From: Meiothermus sp. QL-1
Lineage (GTDB): Bacteria > Deinococcota > Deinococci > Deinococcales > Thermaceae
Direction: 5' to 3'
Length of the DNA stretch: 64,000 nucleotides
Assembly (NCBI RefSeq): GCF_003351145.1
Contig: NZ_QQSV01000001.1
Span: forward strand, 186,001 to 250,000
The notes beneath the pieces were generated by a model. The model made no database searches. It had not been told where the DNA came from and saw nothing but the letters and a program-made list of their open reading frames with translations. Positions 35,992-48,488 of the stretch are shown in pieces; position 1 is the stretch's first letter, and every line of letters starts with the position of its first letter. The position numbers and the translations under genes are program-made.

Positions 35992-36648
35992 ATGCAGCGA
36001 ACCTTGTTTTTTGCGGTGGCGGCCGTGGCCCTGGTGGTGGCGGCGGTCCTGTTCGTGGTGCTGCGCCCCAAGCCTGCTTCTGGGGCCTTAGATGCAGCCA
36101 GGGGCGCCCGCTTCGCAATTGGCAACCCTGAGGCCAAGGTGGTGGTGGTGGACTTCTCCAACTACCTCTGCGGCCACTGCCGCGACCACGCGGGCGAGGT
36201 CTTTCCCCTCATCAAGCGGGACTACATCGACACCGGTAAAATCCGCTATGTCTTCCGCGACTTCCCCTTTACCGGCCAGGAAAATGTAATCCGGGCCGGT
36301 GAGGCCGCGGCCTGCGCGGCCGACCACAACCTCTACGTGGAGTACCACGAGGCTTTGTTCCGGGGGCAGCTCCAGTGGGCGGGCCTCGGTGGGGAGGCGC
36401 TGGACCGCTACTTTGCCGACCTGGGCGGGCAGATTGGCATTGCGCCGGCCACCATGCTGGACTGTTTGCGTTCGGGGCAGAAGCGGGCTGGGGTGCTGGC
36501 CGATCAAAGGCTGGCCCTTGACCTGGGGCTTACCGGCACCCCGAGCTTCTTCGTGAACGGGGAGAAGTTCACCGGCCAGCGCCCCTACCAAAGCTGGCGG
36601 GAGATCCTGGATAGGGCCCTGGCCCAGGCGGGCACGGCCAACCCCTAG
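35992..36648 (+). CDS. DsbA-like thiol-disulfide oxidoreductase, membrane-anchored
   Basis: 218 residues from ATG 35992, which follows TAAAAT by exactly 7 bases; an ATG nine bases earlier lies within that box. One N-terminal membrane helix (about 5-25) anchors a thioredoxin/DsbA-like domain on the outside. The active site is C60-G-H-C63 in NYLCGHCRDH, and the cis-proline is in LTGTPSFFVNG. It probably oxidises or isomerises disulfides in exported proteins. Several exported proteins of this window have paired cysteines. Confidence 0.9.
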   Translation: MQRTLFFAVAAVALVVAAVLFVVLRPKPASGALDAARGARFAIGNPEAKVVVVDFSNYLCGHCRDHAGEVFPLIKRDYIDTGKIRYVFRDFPFTGQENVIRAGEAAACAADHNLYVEYHEALFRGQLQWAGLGGEALDRYFADLGGQIGIAPATMLDCLRSGQKRAGVLADQRLALDLGLTGTPSFFVNGEKFTGQRPYQSWREILDRALAQAGTANP

Positions 36649-36666
36649 CCGCTATAAGATGGGGCT

Positions 36667-37083
36667 ATGGATAGAAGAATCCGGGTGCTCATCGCCAAGC
36701 CGGGGCTGGACGGGCACGACCGGGGGGCCAAGGTGGTGGCCCGGGCCCTGCGGGACGCGGGGATGGAGGTGATCTACACCGGGTTGCGCCAGACCCCAGA
36801 GATGATCGTCTCAGCCGCTTTACAAGAGGACGTGGACGCGGTGGGCCTCTCCATCCTTTCGGGGGCCCACATGCACTACTTCAGCGAGGTGCGCCGGCTG
36901 CTTAGGGAGCAGGGGGTGGACGACATCCTACTCTTTGGGGGGGGAATCATTCCCGACGATGATGTGCCCCACCTCAAGGCCATGGGGGTGGCGGCGGTCT
37001 TTGGCCCTGGCACCAGCACCCAGGACATCGTGGAGTTTCTGCGCCAGCGGGTGCCCGAGCGGTGGGCTGCCCAGAGGGAGTGA
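36667..37083 (+). CDS. Cobalamin-binding small subunit of methylmalonyl-CoA mutase type
   Basis: 138 residues, only the B12-binding Rossmann-like domain. [18 protein letters not shown] holds the DxHxxG motif with the cobalt-ligand His17; LSILSGAHM and FGGGIIPD are the other cofactor contacts. In split mutases this pairs with a large catalytic subunit, which is not in the window. TAAGAT ends 6 bases before the ATG. It could also serve isobutyryl- or ethylmalonyl-type mutases. Confidence 0.92.
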   Translation: MDRRIRVLIAKPGLDGHDRGAKVVARALRDAGMEVIYTGLRQTPEMIVSAALQEDVDAVGLSILSGAHMHYFSEVRRLLREQGVDDILLFGGGIIPDDDVPHLKAMGVAAVFGPGTSTQDIVEFLRQRVPERWAAQRE

Positions 37084-37086
37084 GGT

Positions 37087-37680
37087 ATGGAGCTAGAGGA
37101 GAAACGCGCGGCCACTGCCTGGCTGCGGGTGCCGGAGGAGCACGAGCTGCCCGAGGAGGTGCGGCAGCTTTTCGCTAAATTCGTGGAGAAGACCGGGTTC
37201 GTGCCCAACGTGGCCCGCAACTTTGCCCTGCTGCCGGAGCACTTTTTGCGCTGGTTCCGCTACTACGACTTCCTCATGCGGAGTGAGGGGCATCTCTCCC
37301 GCAAGGAGCGGGAGATGATTGCGGTGGTGGTTTCGGCCACCAACCGTTGCGAGTACTGCCTAGCCTCCCACACGGCCTATCTGCGTGAGATTACCGGCGA
37401 CCCGGTGCTGCCCGAGGTGCTCGCGGCCAACTTCCGCCGCGCCCGGCTCACCCCCCGTGAGCAGGCTTTGCTGGAGTTCGCCTACCAGATGACCGTGAGC
37501 TCCGAGACCATGTCCAGCGCCGAGGTACAGAGGCTTCGCGCGGCAGGGCTTTCCGATGAGGCCATCTTCGAGGCGGCCCAGGTGGCGGCGATGTTCAATT
37601 TCACCAACCGCCTGGCCAACGCTCTGGGTTGGGTGCCCAACGAGGTTTACTACCATCTCCACCGTTGTAAGGAGGCCTAG
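37087..37680 (+). CDS. AhpD-like carboxymuconolactone-decarboxylase-family protein
   Basis: 197 residues, all-helical. The redox motif is C88-x-x-C91-x-x-x-H95 in NRCEYCLASHTAYL, with an upstream acidic residue, matching the family of uncharacterised peroxidase-related proteins. It may reduce peroxides with a thiol partner. It begins three bases after the B12-subunit gene, with the intervening TGAGGTATGG supplying a weak ribosome site, so the two are probably co-expressed. Confidence 0.85.
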   Translation: MELEEKRAATAWLRVPEEHELPEEVRQLFAKFVEKTGFVPNVARNFALLPEHFLRWFRYYDFLMRSEGHLSRKEREMIAVVVSATNRCEYCLASHTAYLREITGDPVLPEVLAANFRRARLTPREQALLEFAYQMTVSSETMSSAEVQRLRAAGLSDEAIFEAAQVAAMFNFTNRLANALGWVPNEVYYHLHRCKEA

Positions 37681-37682
37681 CT

Positions 37683-37859
37683 ATGGAAGGATTGAAGTCG
37701 TTCGCTCTTTGGGCCCTGATTGCTTTGCTGGTGGCCGGGCTTTTGTACCTGGCCCAGAGCCAGGGTTGGATTCCAGCCGCCTTTCCCCTCTGGGCCTTGG
37801 GCATGGTGCTGGTTCTGGCTCTGGGCTTTGCCAACCTGCTGGTTCGGGGCCGGGGCTAG
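37683..37859 (+). CDS. 58-residue two-helix membrane protein
   Basis: The ATG follows the stop of the AhpD-like gene by two bases, with AAGGAGGCCTAGCT as ribosome site. The product begins MEGLKSFALWALIALLVAGL and has two hydrophobic helices (about 6-24 and 32-53) joined by AQSQGWIPAAF, ending in LVRGRG. Family unknown. Its TAG shares a CTAG with the stop of the convergent lpdA gene. Confidence 0.6.
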   Translation: MEGLKSFALWALIALLVAGLLYLAQSQGWIPAAFPLWALGMVLVLALGFANLLVRGRG

Positions 37860-39238
37860 ATGTGGAGGGGGCGGTCCCAGGCCGCCAGGGCAGCCTCCTT
37901 GAGGACCTCGGCCAGGGTGGGGTGGGCGTGGGAGGCCCGGGCCAGGTCCTCGGCCGAGGCGTGGAAGGCCAGGGCCACAGCCGCCTCGGCGATGAGGTCG
38001 CCCGCCCGAGGACCGACGATGTGCACCCCCAGGAGGCGGTCGGTCTCGGCGTGGGCCAGCACTTTGGCCAGCCCCTCGGTGTCGTTCATGGCCCGGGCCC
38101 GGCCGTTGGCTGAGAAGGGGAAGGTGCCCTTCTTGTAGGGGATGCCGGCCGCTTTGAGCTCTTCCTCGGTCTTGCCCACCCCGGCAACCTCGGGGTGGGT
38201 GTAGACCACACTGGGGATGGCGTTGTAGTCCACGTGGCCGTATCCGCTCACCATGTGCTCCACGGCGGCGTAGCCCTCCTCCTCGGCCTTGTGGGCTAGC
38301 ATGGGGCCGGCGATGACGTCCCCGATGGCATAGATGTGGGGCACAGCGGTCTGGTAGTGGGCGTTTACGGGAATGCGCCCCCGCTCATCGAGGGTGATTC
38401 CCACGTTTTCCAGCCCCAGCCCCTCGGTGTTGGGGATGCGGCCGGTGGCCAGGAGTACCCGGTCGGCCACCAGGGGCTCGCCCCCTTCGTACTCTACGAT
38501 GCCCCTTCCATCCTGGGCATAGGCCCTCGTGACCCGCACCCCGGTGCGGATGTCCAGGCCCTGTTTTTTGAAGATTTTCTCGGCGGTGCGGGCGATTTCC
38601 CCGTCCATGCCGCCCAGAATGGTGGGCAGGTACTCCAGCACCGTAACCCTAGCCCCCAGCCGGTGCCAGACCGAGCCCAGCTCGAGCCCGATCACCCCTC
38701 CCCCGATGACCACCAGGTGCTCGGGCACCTGGGGGTAGGCGATGGCCTGGTCGGAGGTGCCCACGATGTCGTAGTCGAGCTCCACCCCCTTGAGGGGGGC
38801 CACTTTGGAGCCGGTGGCGATCAGGATGCGCTCGGCCTCGAGCTCCACCACCCCTTCCGGGCCTTCCACCCGCACCCGGTGGGGGTCCAGCAGCCGCCCG
38901 TGGCCGTGGTAGCGCACCACCCCGTTCTTCTTGAACAGGTACTCGATGCCCTGGGTATTGGCCCGGACCACCCTGTCCTTGTGGGCCATCAAAGCGGCCA
39001 GGTCCAGCTCGGCCTCCTTAATCCTGAGCCCCACGAGCCGGTTGTGCAAAGCGGCATGGATCCGCTCGCTGGCTTCCAGAAGGGCCTTGGAGGGGATGCA
39101 TCCTACCCGCAAGCAGGTGCCGCCCAGGGCGGCCTCCTTTTCCACGCAGGCCACGTTCAGCCCGAGCTGGGCTGCCCGGATGGCGGCCACATAGCCGCCC
39201 GGCCCTGCACCGATAACCACGAGTTGATGTTTGGGCAT
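37856..39238 (-). CDS. lpdA: Dihydrolipoyl dehydrogenase (E3)
   Basis: 460 residues from ATG 39238, with GCGAGGTC in front; a GTG at 39250 would add four residues. FAD motif VIGAGPGGYVAAIRAA, redox-active disulfide GGTCLRVGCIPSK, NAD motif VIGGGVIGLELGS and the C-terminal HAHPTLAE with the active His-Glu pair are present. It reoxidises lipoyl groups of the 2-oxoglutarate complex encoded just upstream and perhaps of other complexes. Confidence 0.97.
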   Translation of the reverse strand: MPKHQLVVIGAGPGGYVAAIRAAQLGLNVACVEKEAALGGTCLRVGCIPSKALLEASERIHAALHNRLVGLRIKEAELDLAALMAHKDRVVRANTQGIEYLFKKNGVVRYHGHGRLLDPHRVRVEGPEGVVELEAERILIATGSKVAPLKGVELDYDIVGTSDQAIAYPQVPEHLVVIGGGVIGLELGSVWHRLGARVTVLEYLPTILGGMDGEIARTAEKIFKKQGLDIRTGVRVTRAYAQDGRGIVEYEGGEPLVADRVLLATGRIPNTEGLGLENVGITLDERGRIPVNAHYQTAVPHIYAIGDVIAGPMLAHKAEEEGYAAVEHMVSGYGHVDYNAIPSVVYTHPEVAGVGKTEEELKAAGIPYKKGTFPFSANGRARAMNDTEGLAKVLAHAETDRLLGVHIVGPRAGDLIAEAAVALAFHASAEDLARASHAHPTLAEVLKEAALAAWDRPLHI

Positions 39239-39260
39239 AAGACCTCGCACGCTGCCGGGC

Positions 39261-40409
39261 TCAGATTTCCAGCACCAGGCGCACCGGGTTCTCGATCAGC
39301 TCCTTGACCCGCCGGAGGAAGGTTACCGCCTCCCGCCCGTCCACGATGCGGTGGTCGTAGGAAAGGGCCAGGTTCATCATGGGCCGGATGACCACCGCCC
39401 CGCCCCGCGCCACCGGGCGCTCCACGATGGCGTGCATGCCCAGGATGCCCACCTGGGGAGGGTTCAGGATGGGGGTGGAGTTCAAGGAGCCGTAGATGCC
39501 CCCGTTGGTGATGGTAAAGGTGCCGCCCAGGAGCTCTTCCGGCTTGATCTTCCTTTCCTTGACCCGCTGGGCGAAGTCGGCGATGGTCTGCTCGATCTGG
39601 GCCATAGAAAGCTTGTCGGCGTTGCGGATTACGGGCACCACCAGCCCCTCGCCGCCGCCCACCGCGATGCCAATGTCGTAGTAGTGGTGGTAGACGATGT
39701 CGGTGCCGCGGATTTCAGCGTTGAGCTGGGGGATTTCCTGCAGGACCTGCACCACCGCCTTGACGAAGAAGCTCATGAAACCGAGCTTGACCCCGTGCTT
39801 CTTCTGGAAGCTCTCGCCGAACTCCCGCCGCAGCTCCATCACCGCCCCCATGTCGGCCTCGTTGAAGGTGGTGAGCATGGCGGTGCTCTGCTTGGCCAAA
39901 AGGAGCCGCTCGGCGATGCGGCGCCGGAGGGGGGTCATGGGCACCACCTCGTCCCGACGCTCGGCAGAAGGAGCCGGAGGGGCTACCGGGGTGGGGGGTG
40001 GGGGGGTGAGGGCCCTTTGCACGTCCTCCTTGAGCACCCGTCCGCCCGGGCCGCTGCCCGTAAGGCGGGTGGGGTCCACCCCGCTCTGGGCGGCCAGGCG
40101 GGCGGCAGCGGGCATGACCTTCTCGCTGGGAGGGGGTGGTGGGGTGGCGGCCTGGGGCTTCGGGGTGCTTTGGGCCTCGCCTTCCTCCAGCAGGGCCACC
40201 ACGTCCCCTACCCGGGCCTGGCCTTTGGGGATGAGAATCTTGCTCAGCACGCCCGTGGCAGGGGCAGGTAGCTCCAGGGTGGCCTTGTCGGTGACCAGCT
40301 CCACCACCGGCTCGTCGGTCTGCACGGTATCGCCCTCTTTTTTGAGCCACTGGCCGATTTCCACTTCGGTGATGGACTCACCCACGGGGGGGATTTTGAG
40401 CTCTATCAT
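39261..40409 (-). CDS. sucB: Dihydrolipoamide succinyltransferase (E2 of 2-oxoglutarate dehydrogenase)
   Basis: 382 residues. The N-terminal lipoyl domain has the lipoylated Lys in [13 protein letters not shown]; a Pro/Ala linker leads to the E3/E1-binding domain (about 106-145, [13 protein letters not shown]) and the catalytic domain ends with [13 protein letters not shown], which holds the active His and Asp. Gene order sucA-sucB-lpdA identifies it as the succinyl form. Confidence 0.96.
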   Translation of the reverse strand: MIELKIPPVGESITEVEIGQWLKKEGDTVQTDEPVVELVTDKATLELPAPATGVLSKILIPKGQARVGDVVALLEEGEAQSTPKPQAATPPPPPSEKVMPAAARLAAQSGVDPTRLTGSGPGGRVLKEDVQRALTPPPPTPVAPPAPSAERRDEVVPMTPLRRRIAERLLLAKQSTAMLTTFNEADMGAVMELRREFGESFQKKHGVKLGFMSFFVKAVVQVLQEIPQLNAEIRGTDIVYHHYYDIGIAVGGGEGLVVPVIRNADKLSMAQIEQTIADFAQRVKERKIKPEELLGGTFTITNGGIYGSLNSTPILNPPQVGILGMHAIVERPVARGGAVVIRPMMNLALSYDHRIVDGREAVTFLRRVKELIENPVRLVLEI

Positions 40410-40431
40410 CCGTTTCCTCCCGGGCTAAAGC

Positions 40432-43131
<2,700 letters not shown>

Positions 43132-43183
43132 GGCTTCCTAGTCTACCCTCTACCCAGATGATAAAACGTGTGAGGTGTTCCCC

Positions 43184-43465
43184 CTAGACCAGGGCGTCTA
43201 CCTGGGCAGCGGCCTCGAGGTCGAGCCGGGTGATGCCCCCAGCCGAGTGGGTCACGTAGGCCACCCGCACCTGGCCCCACCGGACCTCCAGGCTGTCCGG
43301 GTGGTGGTCGGTGCGCTCGGCCAGAAGGGCCACCTTCACCGCAAAGGCCACCCCTTCAGGGTAGGTCTTGAAGGCGAAGGTCTTCTCCAGCCGGCCTTCC
43401 ACCACCTGCCAGCCAGCCAGCCTCTCCAAGCCTTCCTGCAGCTCTGCCTCGCTCAGGGTTGCCAC
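43184..43465 (-). CDS. Pterin-4a-carbinolamine dehydratase
   Basis: 93 residues, GTG start with AAAGGAGG eight bases ahead. DHHPDSLEVRWGQVRV and the later THSAGGITRLD match the PhhB/DCoH family, whose paired His residues dehydrate 4a-hydroxytetrahydrobiopterin. Where no aromatic hydroxylase is known, members act in pterin or molybdopterin metabolism. It is divergent from the FMN-riboswitch gene. Confidence 0.93.
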   Translation of the reverse strand: MATLSEAELQEGLERLAGWQVVEGRLEKTFAFKTYPEGVAFAVKVALLAERTDHHPDSLEVRWGQVRVAYVTHSAGGITRLDLEAAAQVDALV

Positions 43466-43499
43466 TGCCCTACCTCCTTTCCAGCTAGTCTAGCTTACT

Positions 43500-43527
43500 T
43501 TGCAAGCAAAGGGCTTGGGAATAAACT
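43500..43527 (+). promoter_or_regulatory. Promoter of the FMN-riboswitch transcript
   Basis: -35 TTGCAA (43500-43505), 16-bp spacer, -10 TAAACT (43522-43527). Start expected near 43535, about 16 bases before the riboswitch. Confidence 0.6.
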
Positions 43528-43550
43528 GGGTGTGGGCCTAAAGGCCCATT

Positions 43551-43683
43551 CCTTCAGGGCGGGGTGGAATTCCCCACCGGCGGTGAGGGGCATGTCCCCA
43601 AGCCCGCGAAGCCTGGAAATCTTGCTCCAGGCCCGATTCGGTGAAAATCCGAAGCCGACGGTTAAAGTCCGGATGGGAGAAGG
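43551..43683 (+). ncRNA. FMN riboswitch (RFN element)
   Basis: The conserved RFN blocks appear in order: GGGCGGGGTGGAATTCCCC and ACCGGCGGT, then GCCCGCGAAGCC, then GATTCGGTGAAAATCCGAAG, CCGACGGTTAAAGTCCGGAT and GGGAGAAGGA. Two variable helices (GGGGCATGTCCCC and CCTGG...CCAGG) separate them. This is a complete six-helix junction. It senses FMN and normally lowers expression of riboflavin synthesis or uptake genes. The controlled gene is the binding protein at 43829. Confidence 0.96.
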
Positions 43684-43744
43684 AGTGAAGTCCGGGTGCC
43701 CTGTGCCCGGGCGCAAGAGGTGAGCGACACTTCCTGAAAAATCC

Positions 43745-43823
43745 CCACCACAAGCTAGGTCCTGGTAGCCCAAGGCATAAAGGCGGCTGGCGCACCTGCG
43801 CCGGCGAAGCGTAGTTGGGGTGG
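43745..43823 (+). promoter_or_regulatory. Predicted expression platform: stem that hides the ribY ribosome site
   Basis: CCACCACAAGCTA (43745-43757) can pair with TAGTTGGGGTGG (43812-43823), 11 pairs with one mismatch and one bulge. The second arm is the only Shine-Dalgarno-like sequence (GGGGTGG) before the ATG at 43829. The stem encloses a GC-rich hairpin (GGCGCA/TGCGCC near 43790-43803). No terminator U-run is present, so control at translation is expected. Confidence 0.5.
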
Positions 43824-43828
43824 TTTCC

Positions 43829-44815
43829 ATGCAAAGGTACTTCTTTGTCCTGATTTTGCTCTTTTCGCTGGTTTTGGCCCAGCCCCAGAAGGTGCGGGTG
43901 GGGCTGGGTTACCTTCCCGATGTGCAGTTTGCCCCCTTTTACCTGGGGGTGGTGGAGGGGCTCTACGCCCAGCGGGGCCTCGAGGTGGAGTTCCAGCACG
44001 GCTTTGTGACCGAGCTCTACCCTCTTCTGGCCCAGGGGCGGCTCGACTTTGTGGTGGGGGATGCTGAGGATGTCATCGTCCTCCGGGCGCAGAACCCCCA
44101 GGCCACCCCCTTCAAGTACGTGATGGCCATGTACCAGTCGGTGCCCAACGCCATCTTCTCGCTGGCCGAGAAGAACATCCGCTCGGTGCGCGACCTCAGG
44201 GGGAAGACTTTGGGGATGCCCGGGATGTTTGGGGTTTCCCTCACCTCCCTGCAGGCCATGCTGCGGGCTGCGGGCCTGAAGGAAAGCGACCTGCGCATTG
44301 TGCAGATCGGTTTTACCCAGGCCGAGGCGGTGGTCTCGGGCCGGGTGGATGCGGCCATGGGCTTCATCAACAACGAGCCGGTCTTCCTGCAGGCCCGGGG
44401 GGTAAGGCTCAACGTGATTCCTGCGGGCCCCTACAACAAAAGCCCCGGCAACGGGGTCATTACCACCGACAGGGTGCTGGAAAACCCCGAGCTGGTGCGG
44501 CGTTTTTTGGCTGCTTCGCAGGAGGGGCTGGCCCGCACCCTGGCCGACCCCAGGCGGGGCTTTGAGGCGGCCCGGCGTTACGTGCCCAACCTGGGCGAGG
44601 AGCGCATGGCGGTGCTCAGGGCCTCGGTGCGGCTTTACCAGTCGCCTTATACCCGCCGGATGGGCCTGGGGTTCTCGAGCCCAGAAGCCTGGGCGAGCAG
44701 CCTCAACCTTTTGAAGCAGACCGGGCGGGTCCAGACCGAGCTTCCCCCCACGGCCTTCTACACCAACGACTTCCTCCAGCCCGGGGTGCAGGCCCAGGCT
44801 GTGGCGGGTCGCTAG
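43829..44815 (+). CDS. RibY-like riboflavin-precursor ABC transporter substrate-binding protein
   Basis: 328 residues from ATG 43829, which begins the signal peptide MQRYFFVLILLFSLVLAQ. The mature chain is an NMT1/THI5-like binding protein: GYLPDVQFAPFYLGVVEGLY, GRLDFVVGDAEDVI, LRGKTLGMPG. Such proteins bind thiamine precursors, but the FMN riboswitch in front points to riboflavin or a flavin precursor, as in RibXY systems. No permease or ATPase gene follows; the next genes are acyP and tyrS. The partners may be elsewhere. Confidence 0.85.
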   Translation: MQRYFFVLILLFSLVLAQPQKVRVGLGYLPDVQFAPFYLGVVEGLYAQRGLEVEFQHGFVTELYPLLAQGRLDFVVGDAEDVIVLRAQNPQATPFKYVMAMYQSVPNAIFSLAEKNIRSVRDLRGKTLGMPGMFGVSLTSLQAMLRAAGLKESDLRIVQIGFTQAEAVVSGRVDAAMGFINNEPVFLQARGVRLNVIPAGPYNKSPGNGVITTDRVLENPELVRRFLAASQEGLARTLADPRRGFEAARRYVPNLGEERMAVLRASVRLYQSPYTRRMGLGFSSPEAWASSLNLLKQTGRVQTELPPTAFYTNDFLQPGVQAQAVAGR

Positions 44816-44836
44816 CCTGTGGGTTAGATTGGAGCC

Positions 44837-45103
44837 GTGCGGCGGGTGACGGTCCTGGTGCGCGGGCGGGTACAGGGGGTGGGCTACCGCTACTTTGCCC
44901 GCCAGAAGGCCCTGGAGCTTGGCCTTTCGGGGTATGCCGAGAACCTGACGGACGGCCGGGTGGAGGTGGTGGCCGAAGGGGAGGAGGCCCATCTGGAGCT
45001 CTTCCTGCACCACCTGCGCCAGGGCCCCAGGGAGGCCCGGGTGGAGGGCCTCGAGGTCCAGTGGGGGGAGGCCGCCGGGCTCAGGGGGTTCCAGGTGTAC
45101 TGA
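44837..45103 (+). CDS. acyP: Acylphosphatase
   Basis: 88 residues. The active-site signature [18 protein letters not shown] contains the catalytic Arg, and the Asn lies in [12 protein letters not shown]. It hydrolyses acyl phosphates. TAGATT ends 6 bases before the GTG start, giving it a leaderless-type promoter. Confidence 0.95.
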   Translation: MRRVTVLVRGRVQGVGYRYFARQKALELGLSGYAENLTDGRVEVVAEGEEAHLELFLHHLRQGPREARVEGLEVQWGEAAGLRGFQVY

Positions 45104-47445
<2,342 letters not shown>

Positions 47446-47466
47446 GGGGTCGTGGTATAAACAGGT

Positions 47467-48228
47467 GTGAAGCTTTCTGGGCTCTTCATCGGTTTGCTGG
47501 CGGGCGCTTTCGGGGGGCTGGTGGGCCTCGGGGGAGGGGTTTTGGCGGTTCCCCTGATGAATGCGTTTTTGGGGCTTACCCAGCACAGCGCGGTGGCCAC
47601 CAGCCTGGTCATGGTGGTCTTTACGGGGATGGTCGGGGCCCTCACCTATGCCCTGGAGAATAGGGTGGACTGGTTGGGGGCTTTTCTCATCGTGCCCACC
47701 GCCATGCTCACTGCCGGCTGGGGAGCCCGCTATGCCCACCGCCTGGCCGAGTGGCGGCTCAAGCGGGTCTTTGGGTGGTACCTGGTGCTGGTGGCCCTGA
47801 GCCTTATCCTCAAACCCTACATCCCCCATGTAAGCGAGCCGCTGGATGGAGGGCTGCGGCTGGTTTTGCTTGCCCTGACCGGAGCCGCGGCAGGCTTCGC
47901 CTCGGGGCTGCTGGGGGTGGGCGGGGGCACCATCATTGTGCCCATTCTGGTGCTCGGGCTGGGCTTGGAACAGCACACCGCCCAGGGCACCTCGCTCCTG
48001 GCCATGGTTCCTCCGGCGGTGGTGGGCTCTTATACCCACTTCCGCCACGGCTACCTGGCCCAGGCCCATCTGCCGGGGCTGGTGCTCGGCATTCTGCTGG
48101 GGGCCTTCCTGGGGGGGACGGTGGCCAACCAGCTCCCCGAATTTTGGCTGCGGCTGGTTTTCGCCGGGGTGCTCGTCTGGACTGCGGGGCGTTACCTGGG
48201 GGCCAAGCCCCGTCCGCAGGCAGCCTAG
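47467..48228 (+). CDS. TauE/SafE-family membrane exporter
   Basis: 253 residues with about eight membrane segments in two repeats: GGLVGLGGGVLAVPLM near the start and GFASGLLGVGGGTIIVPIL near the middle, the family's signature. Members move sulfite, sulfoacetate or other organic anions. TATAAA ends 5 bases before the GTG. Nothing nearby on this strand ties it to sulfur, though a sulfite dehydrogenase is encoded elsewhere in the window. Confidence 0.9.
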   Translation: MKLSGLFIGLLAGAFGGLVGLGGGVLAVPLMNAFLGLTQHSAVATSLVMVVFTGMVGALTYALENRVDWLGAFLIVPTAMLTAGWGARYAHRLAEWRLKRVFGWYLVLVALSLILKPYIPHVSEPLDGGLRLVLLALTGAAAGFASGLLGVGGGTIIVPILVLGLGLEQHTAQGTSLLAMVPPAVVGSYTHFRHGYLAQAHLPGLVLGILLGAFLGGTVANQLPEFWLRLVFAGVLVWTAGRYLGAKPRPQAA

Positions 48229-48249
48229 CCTGGAGTCTTTGGGTTGTGC

Positions 48250-48315
48250 TACAATCGCCCCAAAGCTTGGGCGCCGGGGTACCTCTTGCCTTTGTGTGGA
48301 GGTGCGTGCTAACAT
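48250..48315 (+). promoter_or_regulatory. rpoBC promoters
   Basis: The better candidate has -35 TTGCCT (48286-48291), 18-bp spacer and -10 TAACAT (48310-48315). A second -10, TACAAT with upstream TG (48250-48255), has no good -35. Transcription from the first gives a leader of about 165 nt. Confidence 0.6.
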
Positions 48316-48321
48316 ACGGTC

Positions 48322-48488
48322 TATGTTTTGTGGCCCGTGCGCCACAAACCACGTAAGAGCCAGCCGCCGCAGGGAGTGCTCGCCTGCGGAAGAACCCTGT
48401 TAGCTTACGGAAATCCCCATACGACCCATGGACACCTATTCCACGCCCCCAGGGCGTGGGGAAAAGCCTGCGGGTTGCGAGGTGCTGG
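48322..48488 (+). ncRNA. Structured 5' leader of rpoBC
   Basis: Three hairpins are visible: TTTGTGGC/GCCACAAA (48327-48334 with 48341-48348); a two-part element closed by CGTAAG/CTTACG (48352-48357 with 48404-48409) enclosing CCGCAGG/CCTGCGG (48367-48373 with 48383-48389); and CCACGCCC/GGGCGTGG (48441-48448 with 48452-48459). None has a T-run. The middle element with its unpaired flanks could be a protein-binding site. rplJL, usual neighbours of rpoB in many bacteria, are not here. Confidence 0.5.

Noticed and set aside
43538-45013. 491-codon minus-strand frame across the FMN riboswitch and ribY
   Set aside because: It would be antisense to a clear riboswitch and to a gene with a signal peptide and family match.
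48456-48488. Eleven-residue N-terminal extension of rpoB
   Set aside because: Homologues start at the ATG at 48489, which has a ribosome site; the extension overlaps a leader hairpin.
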